Shown piece by piece: positions 52,149 through 62,115 of a stretch of DNA of 64,000 bases. Position numbers and translations under genes: made by a program. How positions within the stretch are numbered: the first letter of the stretch is position 1; each line of letters opens with the position of its first letter. Source of the stretch: Sipunculus nudus (Eukaryota > Annelida > Sipuncula > Golfingiida > Sipunculidae); contig CM049306.1 in the NCBI GenBank assembly GCA_026874595.1, forward strand, positions 33,620,019-33,684,018. Direction: 5' to 3'. The notes beneath the pieces were generated by a model. That model had not been told where the DNA came from. It searched no databases and worked only from the letters and a program-made list of their open reading frames with translations.

Positions 52149-52537
52149 CCCCCCCCCCCCCGCTAAAAAAACGCATTTGCCTGTGAGTGAGGAACGGTCT
52201 TCTTGTTTGCCTACTGAGCCCATTTTGGATTGGGGTTGACCATAAAATTTCTCGAAACTTGAACTCATGGTTTGTGCTCTGTTGAAATCGGGGCCTAGAC
52301 CACAGAAGCCGGTAAAATGCAAAGCTTGCCAAAATTGTTTTATCATGAGGATTACATTTAAAAGATGAAATTTTGCAAGTTGATGCACATTTTCACAATA
52401 TAGACTACAACGATTGAACCAGAGGTTTGATCACGTTATGCAAAGAAATTTAAGGGATTATTAGTTGAGGAACAGAAACACCTCGTATTTTGTGAGAAAG
52501 GTGCCTCAAATTGTCCTTTTTGTCCCCCCCCCCCCCC
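52149..52537. repeat. Two poly-C tracts (C13 and C14)
   Basis: C runs lie at 52149-52161 and 52524-52537. The sequence between them is unassigned. Two overlapping minus-strand frames (52050-52388) depend on the G tract and look spurious. Confidence 0.85.
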
Positions 52538-52607
52538 TCCCCGTGTACCTGTGATTAACTTTACAAAAAATGGCTCTAGATTTTATTCATTTACGTGAAA
52601 TAAAAGC

Positions 52608-52609
<2 letters not shown>

Positions 52610-52659
<50 letters not shown>
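52610..52659. repeat. (AT)n microsatellite
   Basis: A pure AT run, followed by CTGGATCCGCCACTGGTG near 52711-52728, a phrase that resembles interspersed-repeat ends. Confidence 0.95.
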
Positions 52660-52661
<2 letters not shown>

Positions 52662-53371
52662 TACCCATCGACAGCTAACCCAGTATTAACGCCCCCTGTT
52701 CTTGAAATTCTGGATCCGCCACTGGTGTGGTGGTTGAAACTTATATCCCCAAAGACTAAAATGAAAGATAGGTGTTTAAAAATACCTCAACTTTTATTGT
52801 TTTTTAAAACTGGTTCTCTTCTCGGTGTCTTTGAAGTATAGTTGCACTATTTCTCTTTCTAGTTCTCCAGGGAAATCTATATCGAATGTGGCCTAGTTCT
52901 GTTTAAAGTATATAATATGAATTATGCTGCGATTCATTGATTTAAAGTCTGTTCCCTTGAAAAAAATATTGTAGTGAGGCTTTTTGTTGTTTTCTTCAAA
53001 GGCTTTCTGTAATCAATAGTAAATATTTTTTTTCCTTCAAGCCAAATTCCCTAATTGGCTTTGATCTTTTTATCTACCTTGGTGGACTAAGTTTGATGGA
53101 GGTTCCATTTTCACGGATGTTTGTGTTTCCTGTTGCTATGGTCTGTCTATATAAAACTAGTCGCAGAAAACAAGCGGTCATACTGACTGCTTGAGATTTA
53201 AAAGGTAATAAACAAAAACAGTTGATCATCTCGGGTTCTTTCTTATTTTGTTTGTGGTGAGGCTTAGCATTATCTAGTAAATAGCAAATATGAGTCCCAC
53301 GTGCTCAACCCGTAACATCTGATTCTATAATGGATGCATATTATGTGCATATCATAAATCAACATAACCGA

Positions 53372-53372
<1 letters not shown>
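52660..53372. other. No gene seen
   Basis: AT-rich and otherwise featureless. Confidence 0.55.

Positions 53373-53434
<62 letters not shown>
53373..53434. repeat. (AT)n microsatellite
   Basis: A pure TA run. Confidence 0.97.
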
Positions 53435-53438
<4 letters not shown>

Positions 53439-54193
53439 CTTTTACATTTTTTGGATTTGACCAAGGTCTGGATTTAATTTTAATATGGGGTATCCAATGG
53501 TAGTATTACAACTCAGGTCTGCTCGCCAGAAAAAGGCGGCTCCGGTCGGGTGACATCTATTCAACCTGCAGCTCAAGTATTCACACTAAAGGTTTCCACT
53601 ATTAAGTAATGGTAAAAAATCTTTTAAACAAAAAATATGATAATGTGACAGATTACCCGTTTAATTGCTGTTTGGGTATTACTTTAACACTCTACAAACG
53701 TCAATTCAAAAACTTCTGTAAACGTCAATCAAAACCCGTCCTTTATTTTTCCGAATAAAAAACGATCCAGCTAACCAAAGTGAACAAACACAGGTTATCT
53801 CAAAGTGTGGTTTGAAATTTTATATGCCGCGTGACTAGTTTTATTACAAAGCCGACTATCCCGTTTCCACAGCAACAATGTGACCTACGCATTTGTACTA
53901 AGTTCGGATAAAATAATCCTTGGAAATTAACAAGGGTCACGTGACTTAATCCAAGAGCTTATGAACTTTAATGCCCTCCTTTTCCAAGCTGTAGAGTCTA
54001 TAATTTATCTGAAATCAACAAGCAAGTTTTTGACCATCTGGTGTGTTCATGTCACTGAGGTCAAATTTATATTAAGAGGTAACTCTGGCTTTTAACTCAG
54101 ATTACGTCTGAAATTTATTCTATTATTCGACGCCTCTTGACCCATGTATATAACCGTTTATCGATCTGTCTATTGGCCATTGGTTATTCCCTA

Positions 54194-54196
<3 letters not shown>
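53435..54196. other. No gene seen
   Basis: No recognised feature. 53.52-53.56 kb is locally GC-richer. Confidence 0.55.

Positions 54197-54230
<34 letters not shown>
54197..54230. repeat. (AT)n microsatellite
   Basis: A pure AT run. Confidence 0.95.
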
Positions 54231-54237
<7 letters not shown>

Positions 54238-54963
54238 AAGTCAGGTCTAAACTTATTTGAAATTAAATAAGACAAAGTTCTCTTTGTTCGCCTTTTTAGC
54301 TAATGTTCGTAAGTTTTTAAATTGTCATTCGGGCAATATAAGGTTAGGTATAGATATCATAAATACATGCAGATTGCTTTTCCACATCAGGCGACGCAAT
54401 AATTGCTTTCTTTCTGTGTATCCGACTGTCAAATATTTTTCCTGCAAGATCCCTTCTTGACGTTCTAATGCCTTTATATGCCAGTAGGAAATCAGGATCC
54501 AGACTAGAAAATACTGAAATAATGCAGCAACAAATTGGGCTTTATTGGCGGAATCTTGTAGTTTTCGTAATAGCCCTGGGGCTTGTTTCGTAGCTCGTTA
54601 CACATGAATTCTTAAAGGGAACAGACAAATTGGCTACAGGACTGTTGCTGCCATTTGGGAGACGACTTTTGACCTGGCATTTTCTTGAAGAACGGAATGC
54701 TCGGTAAGATAGACTAAGTGGAAGAAAACGTCCGCAACAAGCCCGAGAGAAAAGCCAAAAGTCCTCCACATTTAATCTGTCACGCTCGCATCAGTCATAA
54801 ATTCCCTACCATTTGACCTGAATCATCCTGCATTGACACGATAATCGGTTTTTCGGTCCCAAGAAACCGAAGAGTGTGTCAATTTTTATGCATGATTTAA
54901 AAGAAAACTCCCCTCTGGAAAACAGACATCGTAAAGATGAACACAAGTTAAAGTGGACACTTT
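54231..54963. other. No recognised gene; GC-richer from 54.54 kb
   Basis: Between 54542 and 54991 the composition is more balanced and two minus-strand frames occur (75 and 61 codons, the second running into the first 766-bp unit). They could be exons lying 3' of the repeated 67-codon frame on the minus strand. No family was recognised and no splice junctions can be proven. Confidence 0.35.
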
Positions 54964-55205
54964 CTGGCAATGCTCCAGGGAAGCGGCGCAAATAGCCCAG
55001 GGCAATATGGTTTTAAAATAATACAAACCTATTAAATGCCACATTTCTATTGTCCACTGAGAAAAAAAAATATAAAGCGGCTCCGATTAACATTCACTTG
55101 TATATTTCAATTTCTCGTATTTAAAATAAATATTTGATGCAATAACTTTCCAAAACAACTCCGTATATGAATACACCTTACTCTAATTTGCGGATGAGGG
55201 CGCGG

Positions 55206-55409
55206 TCATTCCCAGAGCGTTCTTCGGCCTTTGTTATTTAAACAATACCGGTGTAATGGCAACCAAACTCTCTCCGGTGATAAACTCCCACCTTGAGACA
55301 CTACTTTCCTGTCATATTTCCGTGCCCTTATCAACCCTGATTTCGTAAACATTTCGAAACCCTTCATGCTGTTGTCGCTAGACGACGTTCCATTTTCCAG
55401 TTGTTCCAT
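55206..55409 (-). CDS. Small frame in 766-bp unit 1, possible first coding exon
   Basis: 67 codons starting MEQLENGTSSSDNSMKGFEM. The ATG is the first after an in-frame TAA 18 bases upstream, and G follows it. The middle is basic and hydrophilic (TKSGLIRARKYDRKVV). After codon 39 the sequence reads AAG/GTGGGAG, a good splice-donor match, so the real exon may end there with the last 28 codons intronic. No signal peptide, membrane segment or known domain. The frame is preserved identically in all three units, but the units are too similar for that to prove selection. Function unknown; a chance frame is quite possible. Confidence 0.25.
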   Translation of the reverse strand: MEQLENGTSSSDNSMKGFEMFTKSGLIRARKYDRKVVSQGGSLSPERVWLPLHRYCLNNKGRRTLWE

Positions 55410-55971
55410 GAAGTACTCGCCGATCGTTTAAAGGATCAATTAGTATCAATGTGTTCTTGCTTCAGTCTGTTCAAAGAAATTATCCATCACATGTACAACA
55501 TTACCCTTCAGAATGTAATTTAAAATATTTGAAATTTTGCAAAATTTCACGTATTTTGTTTCGAATAATATAATTATAAAACAAAACGTTCCATAATTTT
55601 GGTCTTCAGCGTTCTGTCTCATAGCAGTTACTGATATGCAGTTTCGGGTCTCATTTTCAATTTAAAGTTGACAGAAAGATGATTTATGTGATGGTTTAAC
55701 ATTCAGTTCAGTGTATAGTTGTGGTCAAGCTGGCAATGCTCCAGGGAAGCGGCGCAAATAGCCCAGGGCAATATGGTTTTAAAATAATACAAACCTATTA
55801 AATACCACATTTCTATTGTCCACTGAGAAAAAAAAATATAAAGCGGCTCCGATTAACATTCACTTGTATATTTCAATTTCTCGTATTTAAAATAAATATT
55901 TGATGCAATAACTTTCCAAAACAACTCCGTATATGAATACACCTTACTCTAATTTGCGGATGAGGGCGCGG

Positions 55972-56175
55972 TCATTCCCAGAGCGTTCTTCGGCCTTTGT
56001 TATTTAAACAATACCGGTGTAATGGCAACCAAACTCTCTCCGGTGATAAACTCCCACCTTGAGACACTACTTTCCTGTCATATTTCCGTGCCCTTATCAA
56101 CCCTGATTTCGTAAACATTTCGAAACCCTTCATGCTGTTGTCGCTAGACGACGTTCCATTTTCCAGTTGTTCCAT
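55972..56175 (-). CDS. Small frame in 766-bp unit 2, same as unit 1
   Basis: The encoded 67 residues are identical to those of the unit 1 frame, as are the upstream stop and the candidate donor. If the frame is a real first exon, this copy would have its own upstream region within unit 2. The same doubts apply. Confidence 0.22.
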   Translation of the reverse strand: MEQLENGTSSSDNSMKGFEMFTKSGLIRARKYDRKVVSQGGSLSPERVWLPLHRYCLNNKGRRTLWE

Positions 56176-56737
56176 GAAGTACTCGCCGATCGTTTAAAGG
56201 ATCAATTAGTATCAATGTGTTCTTGCTTCAGTCTGTTCAAAGAAATTATCCATCACATGTACAACATTACCCTTCAGAATGTAATTTAAAATATTTGAAA
56301 TTTTGCAAAATTTCACGTATTTTGTTTCGAATAATATAATTATAAAACAAAACGTTCCATAATTTTGGTCTTCAGCGTTCTGTCTCATAGCAGTTACTGA
56401 TATGCAGTTTCGGGTCTCATTTTCAATTTAAAGTTGACAGAAAGATGATTTATGTGATGGTTTAACATTCAGTTCAGTGTATAGTTGTGGTCAGTCTGGC
56501 AATGCTCCAGGGAAGCGGCGCAAATAGCCCAGGGCAATATGGTTTTAAAATAATACAAACCTATTAAATACCACATTTCTATTGTCCACTGAGAAAAAAA
56601 AATATAAAGCGGCTCCGATTAACATTCACTTGTATATTTCAATTTCTCGTATTTAAAATAAATATTTGATGCAATAACTTTCCAAAACAACTCCGTATAT
56701 GAATACACCTTACTCTAATTTGCGGATGAGGGCGCGG

Positions 56738-56941
56738 TCATTCCCAGAGCGTTCTTCGGCCTTTGTTATTTAAACAATACCGGTGTAATGGCAACCAAAC
56801 TCTCTCCGGTGATAAACTCCCACCTTGAGACACTACTTTCCTGTCATATTTCCGTGCCCTTATCAACCCTGATTTCGTAAACATTTCGAAACCCTTCATG
56901 CTGTTGTCGCTAGACGACGTTCCATTTTCCAGTTGTTCCAT
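56738..56941 (-). CDS. Small frame in 766-bp unit 3, same as unit 1
   Basis: The same 67 residues. On the minus strand this is the 5'-most copy, so if the array lies in a gene this is the one next to the unduplicated upstream region (57262 onward). Confidence 0.22.
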   Translation of the reverse strand: MEQLENGTSSSDNSMKGFEMFTKSGLIRARKYDRKVVSQGGSLSPERVWLPLHRYCLNNKGRRTLWE

Positions 56942-57506
56942 GAAGTACTCGCCGATCGTTTAAAGGATCAATTAGTATCAATGTGTTCTTGCTTCAGTCT
57001 GTTCAAAGAAATTATCCATCACATGTACAACATTACCCTTCAGAATGTAATTTAAAATATTTGAAATTTTGCAAAATTTCACGTATTTTGTTTCGAATAA
57101 TATAATTATAAAACAAAACGTTCCATAATTTTGGTCTTCAGCGTTCTGTCTCATAGCAGTTACTGATATGCAGTTTCGGGTCTCATTTTCAATTTAAAGT
57201 TGACAGAAAGATGATTTATGTGATGGTTTAACATTCAGTTCAGTGTATAGTTGTGGTCAAGACTTCAAGTACATATCTCTTTGTACAATTGCCATGCAAG
57301 TGGCGGACTGGGTTGAAAACGCTGAATAGAAAAGGCCCACTGTTGATACCATTGGCAGACCGGTAGCCATATTTTGTTCATATTCGTGGGCCCAAAGGTA
57401 TCAAATTTATATTCTTAAATTCCTCCAACCGGAATAAAAAAAAAAAGGTCTCCCGGTGGCTTATAGTCCGCTTTTATGGTACTACCACTTTAACACCGCC
57501 TCCGAT

Positions 57507-57760
57507 TTGATTTATCGTGCCACAAGACAATATCGTCGACCTGAAGATTTACCACGTTGTAAAGCAAATCGCCGCTTTGGCTTTGACTTACATGTTTTAC
57601 AATTTTCTAACCTTTTGATTTAGCTTTCGACAAGAGGAGGCGGCTCCTAAGTTAAGATTTACCTTCTTACAAGACTAAATCGCTTCAAACCTTGATTTAG
57701 TGTTCGGCAAACAAAGGAGCCTCTGTAGTTTTGCTTTACTTTGCAGTTCAGGAGCTGCCA
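57507..57760. repeat. Degenerate tandem repeat, TTGATTTA-led units
   Basis: Three diverged units start with TTGATTTA at 57507, 57615 and 57692. They share AAGATTTACC..GTT.TAA/CTT.CAAGACTAAATCG and GGAGGCGGCTCC/GGAGCCTC words. No class assigned. Confidence 0.5.
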
Positions 57761-59202
57761 AAGTTTTAGAGACCACCGAATACCCTGGTGATGAGAATGT
57801 ATTTTTCGAGCAAATATTTATTGCCTGCCCTACAATTTATGCCATACATACACAGACAAAGTGTTGTCTTTACAATATGACTTAAAGTGACCTAGATTAA
57901 TTCACTCAACAACACCACACTTACATAAGAATACCTATAGATACGGGATTAAAGTAATCCCTGTGAATGCAATATACATGTGTATAAATGTGACCCTTTT
58001 TTTAAATTATATTAATAGGAAGTGAACGGATATTATCTAATTCCACCCCTTTCACCAGTGTGTAGGTTCCAGAATTTAAAAAAAAATGTGAATATTCCGT
58101 TATTTTTAAAGACATTCAGTATTAATTGTATTAATAAGTGTTTAATACTGGGCTAAATAGCCAACTCAGAAATGCAGGGCATATCCTTCTAAAAGAATAC
58201 ACAGGGAGAGCAAGTTTCTTTAATACAAGCAAGGTTTGTGACGTCACAAGGCAATCAGGGGTGTCAAGAATGATAAAGTTTGTGTTAAGAAATGTTATTT
58301 TTTTCGGGAGGATCCATACAGTGGCATCTTTTATAATCGAGGATTTGCTGACCAAAGAACAGTTATAAATCTGTATTGATTTGACGTAATAAGAAGTCGT
58401 CTAACAAAATCTGACGAGCCGTCTCGAGACGTTTGTGTTAAAGGTATGTCAAATAAAACCGTTTTACTATATGAAAATATTAAAGACCAGGATTAAGTAA
58501 TTGAGGAAAAATCAGATATCACATGTGCAGTTATTGTTGTCTGGTCCCAAGACGTGTGATTCCGATCCGCTCTGCTCCTCTCCGTCAACGTCTTAGGATC
58601 GACTCTTAGGAAAACGCCTCGTAAGGTTCCAAATAGGAGACCCCTTTGGAGTCGTATAATTGACATTTCAAGCGGTGTCAACATAAAATAATTACCTTTT
58701 TGTTGTCTTTGGATGTTTTATGAAACATCTGCAAAGTAGTGGCACCAAAATAATGCTCAATTGCACTACTTATCCATAATTTTGCCAAGAGCTGATGTGT
58801 TTACATAGAGAACAAGCCGCCATGATTACATGAAGTGACCCACAGTCCTTTGCAATGGGATTTAGTCTCGAAACCCGCTCCGATCTTATCGCTGTTTGAA
58901 CTGGAAAAAGCGGGCGATAATAGATGTCGGTGGAGGCTACCAGTGGATCAGCGTCCGCTCATTACAAATCCCTGTATATTGTTATGTTTAAATCACCGCG
59001 GGCTTACAAGGATCGTTAGGGATAATGTTTCTTTAATATATTAAGGTAAGAACGTGGTAAAGTTGCAAGAAAGACCCATTTACTACCAAATACACTAACG
59101 GATGCATTTTGGTGTGTATATTTAGTAGTTTTAAGAGTTTTTTATCTCTTTTACCAGTGTCTACCATTTCACCATTACGAGGCCTAACTGTACAGGCCAT
59201 TC
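57761..59202. other. No gene recognised
   Basis: At 58131-58368 nearly complementary frames of 74-76 codons lie on both strands. Neither has a recognisable family; the plus one ends in a hydrophobic segment (FVLRNVIFFGRIHTVASFII). 58835-59044 holds another unassigned plus-strand frame in GC-richer DNA. None is called. Confidence 0.45.
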
Positions 59203-59237
59203 CCACAACTGTGATCGTATCAGTGTCACAGTTGTGG
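59203..59237. repeat. Perfect 12-bp-stem hairpin
   Basis: CCACAACTGTGA (59203-59214) and TCACAGTTGTGG (59226-59237) are exact inverse repeats around an 11-nt loop. Just upstream GGCCTAACTGTACAGGCC is also self-complementary. It may be a small foldback, an RNA hairpin or a protein-binding dyad. Confidence 0.8.
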
Positions 59238-59259
59238 ATCCGCAACAACAGTTATTGAT

Positions 59260-59485
59260 ATTTAACTTTTCACCGTCACCACATCAACTAGTAGCAAGTC
59301 AGATAAGGCAGAGTTTACAAATGGCATTTTGCAACAAGTCGCCTTTCTACCTCCACTTATATGCAACCTACAACCTTAGTTTACATGTGTTCTCGTTTGT
59401 CAACATTGCTGTGTTTACAGACATGTTGTTGATAAACAAGTTCGTATATCCTTCACGATGGCATTATAAGAACTTTTCACAACCA
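59260..59485 (+). repeat. Dispersed repeat family D, copy 2
   Basis: Partner of 35580-35815. Clearest shared parts are GTCAACATTGCTGTGTTT, GTTGTTGATAAACAAG and ATTATAAGAACTT. It begins soon after the hairpin at 59203, which has no equivalent recognised at the other copy. Confidence 0.5.
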
Positions 59486-60805
59486 TAATTACATTTAGAT
59501 CATCATAACATAACGCAGAGGATGCCCGATATCACATGAATTCTTTTTCAAGAAGTAGGTAATTGGGCACCTTTAACCCCATAAAGCAATGAACGTTATA
59601 TTGGTACAGAACAACAGATAAACAACCAAGACGTGCGGATATATGGCCTATTTTAGGAAACGAGCAAATGACAGTTGTATCAATTCGTAACATGGTGCAT
59701 ACAGAATAGAACATGTAGGCCTATTCAAGCTTGGTCTTGAAGTCAAGAATAGAACAGATGCTGATATTATTTGGCTTAGACACCGAAGTCTATATCGAGA
59801 CAGAGACCAGGTACTCCTAGAACCACAAACATTGGTTCCGAAATCTGTCCCGTGGCCGACATCATTGGTCTACGGATATTTCATGTATTATCTTTAGTAG
59901 TCTGAGTAATTACCGGCGTGTACATCCGGGATTTTCCTCCGGATTATTTACATCCTAGTTCACATTAAACTTTATGAGTTGGTTATATCGCGTCAGACAT
60001 TGAGGCATGAGTTATCTGAGAGAGAAATACGGGGTTCCTTATTGAAGCATAAAATAGAAATAAAAAGCCACATCTGTTACGTCAGGATCTGACTGCTCAC
60101 TTTCACACCGCCGGAAGATGTACATAAAATGTATTGCTAATTAGTATAAAGGATATGATTGATGCGTGGTCCACGCCGGTTAATTGAAAAATAAAAACAA
60201 AAGCATCGACTCTCTTCCTGAATTTATCAAACGAGTTCCCTTTTGTGGAAATAATATTACATGTAAATATTATGCCTATGGTCCCTTAATATCATATCAA
60301 ATGCCTCATTTTTTTGTTCATGTCAAGCAGACGTTCCCCCAAGTCACATTAAATTATCATTTAACTCATTTGCCCACAAGAAATTAATAAATATAGATTT
60401 GTGTAACTTTATCCAATTTTAGTTTTTTTTAACGTTTCTCTTTATTTTCCTAATAAAGTTTGTTGGATTTGTTAAAAAGCTGCTGGCACGTCACTGGGCA
60501 TTGTCAACCCTACAGTAACGTGGACCATATTAAAATCCTCCATGAACAATAGCGATATATTAACAAAACCATAGTATTTCTAACATTCATTATCAACATT
60601 TCAGGCAAAAATGGAATCAATATGCACTGCTAGATGTAAGTGATTTCTAAATGTAGACGTCACAATTGCTCTGGCCAGTTACATTAGGGCTCAGTTCATG
60701 GTCCTGATGCAATACCTATCTTAGATAACAAACCAATGTCAGAACCCGACCTGTATTCATCGTACACACTGTAAAGTATCAATTACATTAAATAACACCG
60801 TTTTC
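59486..60805. other. No gene seen
   Basis: AT-rich to mixed composition without a recognised feature. Confidence 0.55.
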
Positions 60806-61035
60806 TGTGGGCCTGGGATAGAGCACAAGACTCAAAGCCAGGAGATCTTGAGTTCGAATCTAAACCGAGGCGTGAGCGCTCTGCAGGCGTAATGGGAAGA
60901 TCGTGCCCAACGGCCGTTCTTTTCCCACATACCGAGTGCGCCTTGTTGGTATGACCCAGCAATGGGGACGATTACACACCCAGGGCCCCCAGATGCAGTA
61001 GTCACCGGGCCTGCTTATAATAGGATATAAAATAA
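60806..61035 (+). mobile_element. tRNA-derived SINE, family S3
   Basis: GCCTGGGATAGAGCACAAGA (A-box region) and AGATCTTGAGTTCGAATCTA (B box GAGTTCGAATC) are spaced as in a tRNA with an extended variable region. The body continues with GGGAAGATCGTGCCCAACGG, GTTGGTATGACCCAGCAATG and AGGGCCCCCAGATGCAGTAG, and fades into AT-rich sequence near 61035. Only one copy is visible here. The body differs from both other SINE types in this window. Confidence 0.65.
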
Positions 61036-61929
61036 GCGGAAGTGTGTGATACTGCTCTGTCATTTATTTCGGAATCGGAAAGGAATTCTGCAGATGAACA
61101 TTTACTTACCTAAATGGATGCGGTTACCTCCAACCAAAAATATGTTTAATACATCTTTAAAATTATAATTATATCAGGAATTAAAATCTAGGTATATTAA
61201 AGAGGACGGGAGAACAGTAGGGCAAAAGTCAACTGTAAATAAGAGAAACACAAACTACATACTCTACTAAGCTCGGTTTAAAAAATGTGAAAGGATATCC
61301 TTGTAAACTATATTGCCTTTTTTATATTTATTCTCAAAATACAATACATTTTGCTCGTTGGTATCTTATGTACCATGTACATAAGATACTGAACGATTCA
61401 CCGTGACAGTGGCCCGCAGTCATGGTATATAAATCAAATTTATCCATTAGCGAGTGTATATGCCTGTCATGTAGTGTCGATAAATTTGTTTTATTCATTC
61501 TGTTCATAATTGAAATGGCCAAACAAATTTTATATATGGGCCTTTTGTTCATTTGACACTACCTTTTAAAGGGAGTAGTAAGATCATATCTGTATCATCC
61601 AGGGAACATTTCTAGCAGGGATTCTGATGTTTGTATTTATTGTAAATGCAACTAATGGATTAATTGGATATTTTGAATACATTACCCTGAATGTTGTGAA
61701 GAAAGGAGTCAGTTTTCATATCTTAATTACAAAGGACTATCATGTGGTATCTTAATTATACTAAAACACCTGATAGGTTTATGACTACTGGTTCTCTAGA
61801 CTTTGTATCAAGACCTTCATGTTAAAGCTAACATTGGAGTAATGGACTAGACTGTCACTGTCACTTATTTAAAAATGTATAAACAGATTTGTTTAACATT
61901 GGTTATACAAACAGTTATTATACCTGATC
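61036..61929. other. No gene seen; contains the hairpin at 61361
   Basis: AT-rich. The only structured feature is the 13-bp dyad listed separately. Confidence 0.55.
61361..61389. repeat. Perfect 13-bp-stem hairpin
   Basis: GTATCTTATGTAC (61361-61373), CAT, then GTACATAAGATAC (61377-61389): exact arms around a 3-nt loop, in DNA with no other recognised element. Confidence 0.85.
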
Positions 61930-62115
61930 CAAGCACTCTCCATGGCTCAGGTAGTGCCGTTCGGAAGTGTTCAGAGTTGAAGGAAACCGGAGAAAACTAC
62001 TGGCCGTGGACGGCCCACTACAATTTACCCACCCTCATGGCCACGGGTCGAACTCCGGGTGGCCTGCGGCTAGGGCCGAGCGTTTACCCCTTGACTGTTC
62101 AGGCCCCCAATTGGG
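61930..62115 (-). mobile_element. tRNA-derived SINE, family S1, copy 2 (inverted)
   Basis: On the minus strand it reads GGGGGCCTGAACAGTCAAGG, AAACGCTCGGCCCTAGCC, CGGAGTTCGACCCGTGG (B box GTTCGACCC) and AGTTTTCTCCGGTTTCC, the same order as the copy at 243-425. This is the better-preserved B box; copy 1 keeps more of the downstream body. Two overlapping plus-strand frames here are incidental. Confidence 0.62.

Larger units (their letters stand above)
54964..57261. repeat. Three tandem 766-bp units, almost identical
   Basis: Units cover 54964-55729, 55730-56495 and 56496-57261, each beginning CTGGCAATGCTCCAGGGAAG. The only differences I see are one base near the start (AAATGCC in unit 1, AAATACC in units 2 and 3) and two bases at the unit 2/3 junction (GTCAAG versus GTCAGT). 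Each contains a perfect 18-bp palindrome, GAAATTTTGCAAAATTTC (first at 55531), and the same 67-codon minus-strand frame. The units are not satellite-like in sequence, so this looks like recent segmental triplication or an assembly artefact. 57262-57506 to the right has no recognised feature. Confidence 0.95.
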
